Of a stretch of 41,497 nt of DNA, positions 23,643 through 31,701 are shown piece by piece. Source of the stretch: an uncultured Peptoniphilus sp. (GTDB taxonomy: Bacteria > Bacillota > Clostridia > Tissierellales > Peptoniphilaceae). Every line of letters starts with the position of its first letter. Within the stretch, counting starts at the first letter, position 1. The translations under genes and the position numbers were made by a program. Below the pieces are notes generated by a model. That model saw only the letters and a list, made by a program, of their open reading frames with translations, did not search any database and was not told the origin of the DNA. The stretch covers positions 1-41,497 of the forward strand of contig NZ_CAMILN010000012.1 of NCBI RefSeq assembly GCF_946222045.1. Direction: 5' to 3'.

Positions 23643-23665
23643 GAACTAGATAAGGAGGAGAAGTT

Positions 23666-24802
23666 ATGAGAAAAGTTCTCCATTTAATTAGTGGCGGCGA
23701 CACAGGTGGTGCAAAGACTCACATCTTCACCCTGATGAAGGGCCTTAGTGGAAAGGTAGATACAAAAATCATCTGCTTTATTAAAGACACCTTTTATGAG
23801 GAAGCCAAGGAAAGAGGCATAAATATAGAAGTCTATCCACAAGAAAAAAGGTCAGACCTTTCCGTCGTTTCTAAATTAAGTGACGAAATTAATAAGGGCA
23901 AGTATGATTTAGTCCACGCTCATGGTGCGCGAGCTAATTTTATTTGCATGTTTTTAAAAAAGAAAATAAGTATCCCCATGGTCACAACAGTTCACTCAGA
24001 CTACAAGCTTGACTTTAAGGATTCTTTTTACAAAAATTTGATTTACACAACTTTAAATAAGATGTCTCTCAAGAAATTCGATCACTATATCTGTGTAAGT
24101 GACAATTTTAAAAAAATGCTAGTAGATAGGGGATTTGATAGAGATAAAATTCACGTCCTCTACAATGGGATAGACACAGAGGAAAAAATTGACCACGATC
24201 CCAAGAATACTTTCTTGGAAAAATACAAGGTTAATTATAATGGCGAGCTCTTAGTTGGTATTGCTGCAAGGCTAGATAAGGTCAAAGACCATGAAACCTT
24301 TATAAAGGCTTGTAATGAAACCCTAAAGGTAAATCCAGATATAATCTTCTTAATAGCAGGAGAGGGAGAGGAAAAGAAAAACTTACAAGAGATGGCCAAG
24401 TCCTATGGAATAGAAAAAAATATTTATTTTCTAGGCTTTGTAAGGGACAAATATTCATTCTTTAATGCCATTGATATAAATGTCTTGACTAGTTTATCAG
24501 AGTCTTTCCCTTATGTGATACTTGAGGCAGCTCTCTTAAACGTGCCAACTGTTTCCACAAAGACTGGTGGTATACCTGAGATAATAAAAGACGACTGCAC
24601 TGGATACTTATTCCCAGTGGGTAATTATAAGTCTCTTTCAAGATACATTTTGGACCTTTATAACAAGAGGGACAAGCTAAAAGAATTGGGAGAAAACGTA
24701 AGAAAAGAAGTAATAGAAAAGTATTCCCATGAGTCCATGGGAGATAGACAAAAAGAAATTTATGAAGAAATATTAAGAGGAGGAAAAAATGAAGATAATT
24801 GA
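23666..24802 (+). CDS. GT4-family glycosyltransferase
   Basis: Retaining nucleotide-sugar glycosyltransferase with the GT-B fold. It has 378 residues. The N-terminal domain carries the glycine-rich GGDTGGAKTHI (10-20) and HAHGARAN. The C-terminal nucleotide-binding domain has the E-x7-E motif in SESFPYVILEAA, followed by the conserved NVPTVSTKTGGIPEII. It has no membrane helix, so it acts at the cytoplasmic face of the membrane. It heads a five-gene operon that ends in csaB, which suggests it extends a lipid-linked wall polysaccharide or teichuronic/secondary-wall polymer repeat. The overlap with the next gene is 14 bp. Donor and acceptor sugars cannot be read from the sequence. Confidence 0.93.
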   Translation: MRKVLHLISGGDTGGAKTHIFTLMKGLSGKVDTKIICFIKDTFYEEAKERGINIEVYPQEKRSDLSVVSKLSDEINKGKYDLVHAHGARANFICMFLKKKISIPMVTTVHSDYKLDFKDSFYKNLIYTTLNKMSLKKFDHYICVSDNFKKMLVDRGFDRDKIHVLYNGIDTEEKIDHDPKNTFLEKYKVNYNGELLVGIAARLDKVKDHETFIKACNETLKVNPDIIFLIAGEGEEKKNLQEMAKSYGIEKNIYFLGFVRDKYSFFNAIDINVLTSLSESFPYVILEAALLNVPTVSTKTGGIPEIIKDDCTGYLFPVGNYKSLSRYILDLYNKRDKLKELGENVRKEVIEKYSHESMGDRQKEIYEEILRGGKNEDN

Positions 24803-25277
24803 CAAAAAGGGCAGACTTTTTGGCTTAATTAATATAGTAGATTTGCTAGTAATAGTCTTGCTACTTGCACTTGTTGTTGTAGGTGTAAAGAGATTTGGAA
24901 ATAAGGGACCTGTTGGTGAAGTAACAACTAAAAAAGGAGTTATTACAGCTGAAGTTAAGGATGTTAGGGATGTAACTTACAACAACATTAAGGTGGGAGA
25001 CCCAATCTACGATTATGACAAAGGAACTTACCTTGGTAAAATTACCAGTACTGAAGTTGAACCCTATAAGGATAAGACTGAGTACCAAGGCAAATTTTAC
25101 AATTCAGAAGTTCCTGGTAAGTACAGGGTAACGATGACTATTGACGCAGATATTAAGGACACACAAGATTTTTATCAAGTAGGTACTGAACAAGTGCGAA
25201 TTGGTGCAGAAATGAGAATTAAGAACAAACGCATCGCAACATTTATGACAATACTTGGTGTAGAAGTAAAGAACTAG
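24789..25277 (+). CDS. DUF4330 membrane-anchored protein
   Basis: It has 162 residues. A short cytoplasmic N-terminus (KIIDKKGRLFGLINIVD) is followed by one membrane helix (about 18-35) and an extracytoplasmic beta-rich domain to the C-terminus (TAEVKDVRDVTYNNIKVGD onward). This matches DUF4330, commonly encoded next to glycosyltransferases, O-antigen-ligase-like proteins and CsaB in clostridia. The start ATG 24789 follows AGAGGAGGAAA inside the preceding gene. Its function is unknown; a single-helix anchored beta domain could scaffold the export or ligation machinery. Confidence 0.88.
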   Translation: MKIIDKKGRLFGLINIVDLLVIVLLLALVVVGVKRFGNKGPVGEVTTKKGVITAEVKDVRDVTYNNIKVGDPIYDYDKGTYLGKITSTEVEPYKDKTEYQGKFYNSEVPGKYRVTMTIDADIKDTQDFYQVGTEQVRIGAEMRIKNKRIATFMTILGVEVKN

Positions 25278-25826
25278 GTGATTACTATTAACTCATTTAC
25301 TATAAGGTTTTTAAATAAAATCTATAGGGCCTTTAGTGGATTCTATGAAGACTCCTTTACTAAAAAAGCTCATGATTTTATATGCAAACCAATAGAGAAA
25401 AATTTTGCATACTCAAAAACTAAACTTGTCCTAGGAGGCGAGAAAGTTTTATTTGCAAATTCCTTTATCTATAAAATTTATAGGGGCTTATTTAGGCTAA
25501 TAGAAAAATTTATGAATTTTCTTGGAAGGATTTTTGTGCCCTTAATAAAAAACTCCTTTTTCCTAGGGGGAGCCTTTAGGTCTCTTAACGACTTTGATGA
25601 GATTGCAGGAATTATTTCTAATATAATCTTTTATTCTGGACTTCTAACTTTAATCATTTCCCTAATAAGTGGGGCAAGTATTATTTTCCCCCTAGTTTTT
25701 ATAATTCTAGGAATAATTCTTTCACTTTTTAAGGGGAGATATATGGATATACTTATGGGTTCAAAAGTTCTAGAATTTTTCACAAGCTTCTTTAAATTAG
25801 ATGAAGGCGGTGAAAACTGGTGGTAA
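25278..25826 (+). CDS. Unknown membrane protein in the csaB cluster
   Basis: It has 182 residues from GTG 25278, which directly follows the stop codon of the DUF4330 gene; no strong ribosome site is visible, so coupled translation is likely. The N-terminal 100 residues are basic and aromatic, with two similar segments (FLNKIYRAFSGFYEDSF at 11-27 and FIYKIYRGLFRLIEKFM at 63-79) that may be an internal repeat of amphipathic helices. Two membrane helices follow (about 110-131 and 134-151). It ends in an acidic GGENWW. I do not recognise the family. It overlaps the next gene by 7 bp. Confidence 0.75.
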   Translation: MITINSFTIRFLNKIYRAFSGFYEDSFTKKAHDFICKPIEKNFAYSKTKLVLGGEKVLFANSFIYKIYRGLFRLIEKFMNFLGRIFVPLIKNSFFLGGAFRSLNDFDEIAGIISNIIFYSGLLTLIISLISGASIIFPLVFIILGIILSLFKGRYMDILMGSKVLEFFTSFFKLDEGGENWW

Positions 25827-27199
25827 AATCAAGAAAAATTAATTTTATTTTATTGTCTGCAGTTTTCCTAAGTATCATATATTATTTTTTGGGACTTAAG
25901 CTATTTTTGGCAGCCTTTCTTGGGATAAGTGGACTCCTTTTAGTTATTTACGATATTAAAATCGGACTATTTGCATCAGCCTTTCTTTACCCCTTTGTAC
26001 CCGATGCCTTGGGCCTAATTATGCTCTTGTCCATGGGATTTTTTGTCTTACTTAGGACTTTCTTATACAAAGAAGAATTTAAGGTAGGAAAGAGAACTGT
26101 TCCTCTTGCAATTTTTGTATTTATTATAGTTTTCTCGACTATTACATCAATTGATCCATCGGGATCAGTTCGTGACTTGGCATTAAATGCAGCAGGTATT
26201 TCCTTTTTATTTGCAATGACAAATTCCATAAAGACAAGGGGTCAGCTAAATGCCTTTATATCAACCCTACTTTTATCTGCTCTTGTTGTGGCACTCTTTG
26301 GAGTTCTTCAATATTTTACTGGAGTGGAGATGAGACCAGAATGGCTTGACACAGAAAATAATACAGATATTGCAGTGAGAGTTTACTCAGTATTTTTCAA
26401 TCCTAATATTTTGGCAGAGTACCTAGTACTTATTACGCCAATTGCCGTGGGAATGACTTGGTACACAAAGCGCATGAGGAAAAAAATTCTCTTTGCAGGG
26501 TCAACTGGAATACTTTTAATCTGTATTGTCATGACTCTTTCAAGAGGAGGATGGGTAGGTCTTGCTCTAGCAGCCCTAGCCTTCGTATTATTAGTTGACA
26601 AGAGACTACTTCTACTTGGAGTACCTATGGGTTTAGGTGGGCTTGCCTTTCTTCCACAAAAAGTTGTTGACAGGATAACCTCTATAGGTTCAACAGTAGA
26701 TAGTTCTAATATGTATAGGATAAAAATTTGGCAAATTACTAGGGATGTAATTAGGGATAACATGGTTGGAGGTGTTGGTTTTGGCTACGTGCCTTTCAAG
26801 GAAACCTTTGAAAGATATATAAGGACTATGCCAATATATCACGCTCACAATACTTATCTTGAAGTTGCAGCAGAAATTGGTCTAATTGGATTTATATTCT
26901 TCATGCTTTTATTGTTTTCAAGTTTGAAATATACCTATGTAAATCTAGTAAAATCTCAAGACAAATATTATAAATACCTTGGAGCAGGACTCTTTGCTAG
27001 TATAATTGGCATAATGGGTCATGGACTTGTGGAACACTTCTTGTATATTCCAAGAATAATATTTACCTTCTGGATTGTACTTGGAATAATTTTCACGGCT
27101 ATTAATGTGGAAAAACTTGAGAAAGAAGAAAGTTTAGAAGAAATAGAAAATAAAGATAATTTAAAAGAAAAAAATATAATAGAGGCAGAAACTATTTAG
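25820..27199 (+). CDS. O-antigen ligase-like (Wzy_C family) polysaccharide polymerase/ligase
   Basis: Integral membrane protein of 459 residues with about ten to twelve helices. The large extracytoplasmic loop before the last helices carries the family pattern: GVGFGYVPF, then the H-N-x-Y-L-E motif in YHAHNTYLEVAAEIGLIG. Wzy_C proteins polymerise or transfer undecaprenyl-linked glycans outside the membrane. The tail after residue 430 is a charged cytoplasmic extension (EKLEKEESLEEIENK). The start is GTG 25820 with GGCGGTGA upstream. The context (GT4, CsaB) points to a wall polysaccharide rather than an O-antigen. Confidence 0.9.
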   Translation: MVKSRKINFILLSAVFLSIIYYFLGLKLFLAAFLGISGLLLVIYDIKIGLFASAFLYPFVPDALGLIMLLSMGFFVLLRTFLYKEEFKVGKRTVPLAIFVFIIVFSTITSIDPSGSVRDLALNAAGISFLFAMTNSIKTRGQLNAFISTLLLSALVVALFGVLQYFTGVEMRPEWLDTENNTDIAVRVYSVFFNPNILAEYLVLITPIAVGMTWYTKRMRKKILFAGSTGILLICIVMTLSRGGWVGLALAALAFVLLVDKRLLLLGVPMGLGGLAFLPQKVVDRITSIGSTVDSSNMYRIKIWQITRDVIRDNMVGGVGFGYVPFKETFERYIRTMPIYHAHNTYLEVAAEIGLIGFIFFMLLLFSSLKYTYVNLVKSQDKYYKYLGAGLFASIIGIMGHGLVEHFLYIPRIIFTFWIVLGIIFTAINVEKLEKEESLEEIENKDNLKEKNIIEAETI

Positions 27200-27223
27200 A
27201 GAGTGATTAAACAGAGTGGTCTT

Positions 27224-28324
27224 ATGAAAAAAATTGTAATATCTGGATACTTTGGCTTTGATAATTCTGGCGACGACGCCATATTAAAAGCCATGGTAGA
27301 TGATTTTAAAAAATTAAATATTGATTTAGAGATGACAGCACTCTCAAATAATTCTGAAAAGACAAAAGAGGTTTATGAGATAGGGGCAGTAAATAGATTC
27401 TCATTTAACGAGGTTCGTGGAGCCCTAAAAGAATCAGATCTGCTCTTGTCTGGTGGAGGATCTCTTCTCCAAGATATTACTTCCACAAGGTCTATTATAT
27501 ACTATCTTTCTGTAATTATCTTGGCAAAGTTTTTAAGAAAAAAAGTTTACGTCTATGCTAATGGAATTGGACCAATAGATAAAAAAATCAACAGGATTTT
27601 GACAAGATGGGTCCTAAATAAGGTGGACTATATAAGTTTAAGAGATGATTTGTCCTATAAGTTTGTAAGAGAACTAGGGGTTTCCAATAAAAATATAGAA
27701 GTAACTGCAGACCCAGTATTTACACTTGAAGCTGCAAGTGAAGATAGGGTTGATGAGATTTTAAAAATTGAAAATATTAAGATTACAAATAAGACTATAG
27801 GATTTTGCATAAGGGATCAAAAAAATATTGATGAGATAAAGGATAAGTTTGCAGAAACTATCGATAAGTTAATCGAAGATGGTTACGACATTCTACTTGT
27901 TCCCTTCCACAATCCAAGGGACAACATCTATTCAAGTGAAGTTGCAGAAATATGCCGTCACAAGGATAAGGTAATGCTAATAGAAAACACCTATTCTGCA
28001 GGAGAGTTGATGGGAATTTTCAAAAAATTAAAACTCCTTGCGGCTATGAGACTCCACTCACTTGTATATGCAGCAAGTGTCAACCTTCCCATGGTGGGAA
28101 TAATTTATGACCCAAAGGTTGAAGCCATGGTAAAGGAACTGGGGATAGAAGAAGCTATTGATGTGGAGAACTTCACTCCAGAAGAACTTTTCACTAAAAT
28201 AAAATTAGCTCTTGAAAACTTGGAAGAAAGAAGACAAGTTTTAGCTAATAGAACAGAAGAAATGAGACGAGAGTCAAAGAGAAATATAGAAATAACTTTG
28301 GACTTGTTAGATGAAAAATTTTAA
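27224..28324 (+). CDS. csaB: CsaB-type polysaccharide pyruvyl transferase
   Basis: Transfers pyruvate from phosphoenolpyruvate to a sugar of the secondary wall polysaccharide; in Bacillus this ketal is the anchor for SLH-domain S-layer proteins. I choose ATG 27224 (MKKIVISGYFGFDNSGDDA), giving 366 residues; GTG 27203 is an upstream alternative. Family landmarks are the opening GYFGFDNSGDDAI, LLLSGGGSLLQD (about 77-88), YANGIGPI and a C-terminal MRLHSLVYAASVNLPMVGI with the conserved R-x-H. It is last in the operon. A testable prediction is that SLH-domain proteins exist elsewhere in this genome. Confidence 0.92.
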   Translation: MKKIVISGYFGFDNSGDDAILKAMVDDFKKLNIDLEMTALSNNSEKTKEVYEIGAVNRFSFNEVRGALKESDLLLSGGGSLLQDITSTRSIIYYLSVIILAKFLRKKVYVYANGIGPIDKKINRILTRWVLNKVDYISLRDDLSYKFVRELGVSNKNIEVTADPVFTLEAASEDRVDEILKIENIKITNKTIGFCIRDQKNIDEIKDKFAETIDKLIEDGYDILLVPFHNPRDNIYSSEVAEICRHKDKVMLIENTYSAGELMGIFKKLKLLAAMRLHSLVYAASVNLPMVGIIYDPKVEAMVKELGIEEAIDVENFTPEELFTKIKLALENLEERRQVLANRTEEMRRESKRNIEITLDLLDEKF

Positions 28325-28370
28325 ATAGCTTTAACTTAAATATAAAAGAATTTATTAAAAAATTAATCAT

Positions 28371-28404
28371 CACAAAGGGGCAGGTAACTGGCTCCTTTGT
28401 GTTT
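28371..28404 (+). terminator. Terminator of the polysaccharide operon
   Basis: CACAAAGGGGC (28371-28381) and GCTCCTTTGTG (28391-28401) form an 11-bp stem with one G-U pair and a 9-nt loop, followed by TTTAAAATTTT. Confidence 0.85.
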
Positions 28405-28436
28405 AAAATTTTATTGTTCAAAATACTAGACAAAAA

Positions 28437-28496
28437 ATTACATACTTTAAAAGAAAAATTTACAAGAAATTTACAATTTAAGTTTAAGATTACTAT
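28437..28496 (+). promoter_or_regulatory. Candidate PhoP box and promoter of ppx-ppk
   Basis: TTTACA occurs at 28459 and 28470, five bases apart. In the same 11-bp phase lie ATTACA at 28437 and a degenerate unit at 28448. This is the TT(A/T)ACA direct-repeat format of Firmicutes PhoP boxes. A -10 like TACTAT lies at 28491-28496, and the repeats would occupy about -28 to -66. Confidence 0.5.
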
Positions 28497-28526
28497 GAAT
28501 GATTATGAGAAAGGATGGGATTATTT

Positions 28527-29444
28527 TTGAGACACGCAATAGTAGATATAGGATCCAACACAATTAGGTTAATCGTCTTTGACGCTCACAAAGAGACTGA
28601 AAAATTAAAAAAAGTTTTAAATAAAAAATACACTGCTGGGCTAATAACTTATGTACACGATGGAGAGCTTTCTGGAAAGGGAATAAAAAAACTTATAAAG
28701 ACTCTTGAAAGTATAAAAAATATTGTAGAAGAACTAAAGGTAGACACTTTCTCACCCTTTGCTACAGCATCCTTGAGAAATTTAGACAATACTGAAGAAG
28801 TCTTAGCAAGAGTCAAGGAAGAACTTGATATTGATATTGACGTCCTAGACCAAGTTGAAGAAGCTTTTCTTGGAAATGTTGGAATAAGAAGTGAAGTTGA
28901 AATTGAAAGTGGATTTTCAATAGACATTGGTGGTGCCAGTACAGAAATTGTTTATTTTGATGAAGAAGGACCTAAGGAATTTTTAAACTTAAATATTGGT
29001 TCACTTTTACTTTACACGGCAAATGTATCGAGAATTTTGCCAAAGAAAAAAGAAATGCGTGCTATTAAAAAAACTATTCTTCGTGAAATTAATTCTTTTA
29101 AATTTTCTACTAAGACAGACAAATTAGTTGGAATTGGTGGATCAATTAGAACTACAGGAAAAATTATTGAAGACCTCTGGGGAGGAGATGAAAAATCCTT
29201 TAGCTTAGATGACCTTGATAAATTAATGGAACTTATTGAGGATAAGGACACAGATATTATTAGGTCAATCTTAAGCATAAATCCTGCCAGAATTCATACG
29301 ACAGTACCTGGAATAATTATTTTAAGAACTTTTATGAAAAAGTTTAAAATAAATGAAATACAAGTTTCTGGAAATGGATTGAGAGAAGGTTATTTAATTT
29401 ATAAAGTATTGGGTGGTAATAATGAAATCGTACTTTCAAAATAG
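28527..29444 (+). CDS. ppx: Ppx/GppA phosphatase family (exopolyphosphatase)
   Basis: ASKHA-fold enzyme that releases phosphate from polyphosphate ends, or removes the 5' phosphate of pppGpp. The start is either TTG 28527, spaced from AAAGGA, or ATG 28515, which would sit directly on that site; I prefer TTG, giving 305 residues. The first phosphate loop AIVDIGSNTIRLIVFD (about 4-19) and the second SIDIGGASTEIVYF (about 133-146) are intact, and GIGGSIRTTGKI is the third glycine-rich motif. It is a short form without the C-terminal HD-like domain. It overlaps ppk by 23 bp, so polyphosphate is the likely substrate. Confidence 0.92.
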   Translation: MRHAIVDIGSNTIRLIVFDAHKETEKLKKVLNKKYTAGLITYVHDGELSGKGIKKLIKTLESIKNIVEELKVDTFSPFATASLRNLDNTEEVLARVKEELDIDIDVLDQVEEAFLGNVGIRSEVEIESGFSIDIGGASTEIVYFDEEGPKEFLNLNIGSLLLYTANVSRILPKKKEMRAIKKTILREINSFKFSTKTDKLVGIGGSIRTTGKIIEDLWGGDEKSFSLDDLDKLMELIEDKDTDIIRSILSINPARIHTTVPGIIILRTFMKKFKINEIQVSGNGLREGYLIYKVLGGNNEIVLSK

Positions 29445-31566
29445 AGAAATATCCTGGTTAAGATTTAACGAAAGAGTACTTCTTGAAGCTACTGAATCAG
29501 AAGTCCCTGACCTGGAGAAATTAAAATTTATTAGTATTTTTATTTCAAATTTAGATGAGTTTTTCATGGTTAGAGTCGGTTCCCTTCATGACTTATCTTC
29601 CTTGAAAAAAGAAGTAAAAGATAACAAGACTGGCATGAGTGCAGAAGAGCAAATTCAGGCAATTTTAAAAACTCTTCCGAAAATATATGATGAAAAGGAC
29701 GAGATTTTTAAAAAAGTAAGTGAAAGTTTAGAGAAGATAAATATAAGAAACTTATCCTATGAAAATTTGGATAAAAATCAAAAAGATTTTGTAGATGACT
29801 TTTACATGAATAGGATTGATCAACTAGTGTCCCCTCAAATAGTTGACTTAAATCATCCCTTTCCTTTTTTAGAAAATACGAAATTATATGCCATTGCACA
29901 TCTAGAGAAAAATGGAGAAACAGGATTTGGTATAGTTCCAGTTAGAAATACTTATCCAAAATATTTAATCTTGCCAGGAGAAAACTTTGAATATATTTTA
30001 ATGGAAAATATAATCTTAAATAAAATTGAGGAAATTTTTAAGGATTATAAAGTATTGTCCAAAAATATTATAAAAGTAACAAGGAACACTGACTTTGTTG
30101 ATGATAGGGACACTTGGGAAGAGTTCGACGACTATACTGAGTACATGAAGACAATCTTAAAAAAGAGAAAGAGATTAAATGTTGTGAGGTTAGAATCAGA
30201 AGGAAGTCTTCAAAAGTCAACTCTTAAATTCCTATTGAAAAAATTGGACTTAGATGAAGCTGCATATTTTACTTCAGAAACACCTCTAAATATGAAATAT
30301 GTCTTTGATTTAATTGATGAAGTGCCAAAGGCTATAAAAAGTGGTCTCCTCTATAAAGACTTAAGACAATACAATCCTTGCGATTTTTCCGTAAGTGTGA
30401 CAGAAGATATAAGATTGAAAGACAGGATTTTATCCTATCCTTATGACAGCATGGATACTTTTATATCTCTTCTTAAAGAAGCAGCTAATGACCCTGAGTG
30501 TAAGTCCATAAAGATAACAATTTATAGGCTGGCAAAAAATTCTAAGGTTGTTAGATATTTAACTGAGGCAGCGCAAAATGGAAAAGAAGTTACAGTTTTT
30601 GTCGAGATAAAGGCGAGATTTGACGAAGAATCCAATATAAATTATGCAAATATTTTATATGAAGAAGGCTGCAACATTATCTACGGCTTTAACAAGTACA
30701 AAATGCACTCTAAAATTTGCCTTATAACTTACAAGGACAGTGAAAGTGGAAACTTAAATTACATTACCCAAATTGGGACAGGAAATTACAATGAATCCAC
30801 TGCAAAACAATACACTGATTTTGCCCTAATGACTGCCAATAAAGACATAGGACTTGATGCAACAGACTTCTTTAAAAATATGTCCATTGGCAATTTAGAT
30901 GGGAAGTACAAACATCTTCTACAGTCACCAACAAGCTTAAAGTCAGGACTTATGCATCTTGTAGAAAGAGAAATTGAAAAGGGAGAAAATGGCTATATCC
31001 TTTGTAAATTCAATTCTCTAACAGACAAGGACTTTATAGAAAAATTTGTTGAGGCGTCTCAAAAGGGCGTAAAAGTTGATTTAATTATTAGGGGAATCTC
31101 TTGCCTTCTCCCTGGTATAGAAGACAAAAGTGAAAATATAAGTATTAGGTCTATTGTTGGAAGATTTTTGGAACACCCAAGAGTTTATGTCTTCGGCAAG
31201 GACAAGAAAGATATGTATATTTCTTCAGCCGACCTTATGACAAGAAATACAGAGAAAAGAGTGGAGATAGCGACTCCAGTCTTAGATGAAGATATAAGAA
31301 ATAGGATACTAAATTATCTTGAAATACAAATGCAAGATAATGTTGGCGCTAGGCTAATGAATAGTGATGGAGAATATGAAAAAATTGAAATTCAAGGAGA
31401 AAGAATTTCATCTCAAAGATATTTTGTAAGTGAAGCAGAAGAAAAGAACTTTGCTGCGAGAAATAAAGTCGAAAAAACAACTATTGATAAAGAAAAAGTT
31501 GAAGATGAAAAACATAACAAAAAGAACTCTTTCTTTGGTAAGCTCTTAAAAATTTTCAAAAAATAA
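29422..31566 (+). CDS. ppk: Polyphosphate kinase 1
   Basis: Reversibly polymerises the gamma phosphate of ATP into polyphosphate. ATG 29422 (MKSYFQNREISWLRFNERVL) follows GGTGG and starts within the ppx gene. The 714 residues show the N domain, head domain and two phospholipase-D-like C domains. The autophosphorylated histidine is H429 in YKMHSKICLITYK, and the late TRNTEKRVEIATPV block contains the second conserved region. The last 40 residues form a lysine-rich tail (KKNSFFGKLLKIFKK), which could help bind polyphosphate or the membrane. Pairing with ppx gives both synthesis and breakdown of polyphosphate in one operon. Confidence 0.96.
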   Translation: MKSYFQNREISWLRFNERVLLEATESEVPDLEKLKFISIFISNLDEFFMVRVGSLHDLSSLKKEVKDNKTGMSAEEQIQAILKTLPKIYDEKDEIFKKVSESLEKINIRNLSYENLDKNQKDFVDDFYMNRIDQLVSPQIVDLNHPFPFLENTKLYAIAHLEKNGETGFGIVPVRNTYPKYLILPGENFEYILMENIILNKIEEIFKDYKVLSKNIIKVTRNTDFVDDRDTWEEFDDYTEYMKTILKKRKRLNVVRLESEGSLQKSTLKFLLKKLDLDEAAYFTSETPLNMKYVFDLIDEVPKAIKSGLLYKDLRQYNPCDFSVSVTEDIRLKDRILSYPYDSMDTFISLLKEAANDPECKSIKITIYRLAKNSKVVRYLTEAAQNGKEVTVFVEIKARFDEESNINYANILYEEGCNIIYGFNKYKMHSKICLITYKDSESGNLNYITQIGTGNYNESTAKQYTDFALMTANKDIGLDATDFFKNMSIGNLDGKYKHLLQSPTSLKSGLMHLVEREIEKGENGYILCKFNSLTDKDFIEKFVEASQKGVKVDLIIRGISCLLPGIEDKSENISIRSIVGRFLEHPRVYVFGKDKKDMYISSADLMTRNTEKRVEIATPVLDEDIRNRILNYLEIQMQDNVGARLMNSDGEYEKIEIQGERISSQRYFVSEAEEKNFAARNKVEKTTIDKEKVEDEKHNKKNSFFGKLLKIFKK

Positions 31567-31595
31567 AATTTTTATAAATTTAAAATTATTTTTAG

Positions 31596-31624
31596 ACTTC
31601 TAGCTAGTGGCTAGAAGTTTTTTT
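31596..31624 (+). terminator. Terminator of ppx-ppk
   Basis: ACTTCTAG (31596-31603) and CTAGAAGT (31611-31618) form an 8-bp stem with a 7-nt loop, followed by T to 31624. Confidence 0.9.
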
Positions 31625-31690
31625 ACGAAATATTTACTTACTTTTATAAATTTTCATACACTTTTTTTATATCATCTATTTTAATAGTAT
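31622..31690 (+). promoter_or_regulatory. Weak PhoP-box-like repeats before the secreted protein gene
   Basis: Units at 31622 (TTTACG), 31633 (TTTACT), 31644 (TTATAA) and 31655 (CATACA) keep an 11-bp period, as before ppx. Each unit is imperfect. A -10-like TTATAT is at 31667-31672. The ribosome site AGGAGGAA precedes ATG 31702. Confidence 0.3.
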
Positions 31691-31701
31691 AGGAGGAATT
31701 T

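Larger units (their letters stand above)
23217..23665. other. 449-bp intergenic region between carB and the polysaccharide operon
   Basis: It contains, on the minus strand, the carB ribosome site, the attenuator (23299-23342) and a -10-like TATAAT (23423-23418) with a poor -35. On the plus strand it contains the promoter of the glycosyltransferase gene. A hairpin AGCCTAT/ATAGGCT (23573-23579 with 23597-23603, 17-nt loop) has no assigned role. No open frame with a ribosome site was found. Confidence 0.6.
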
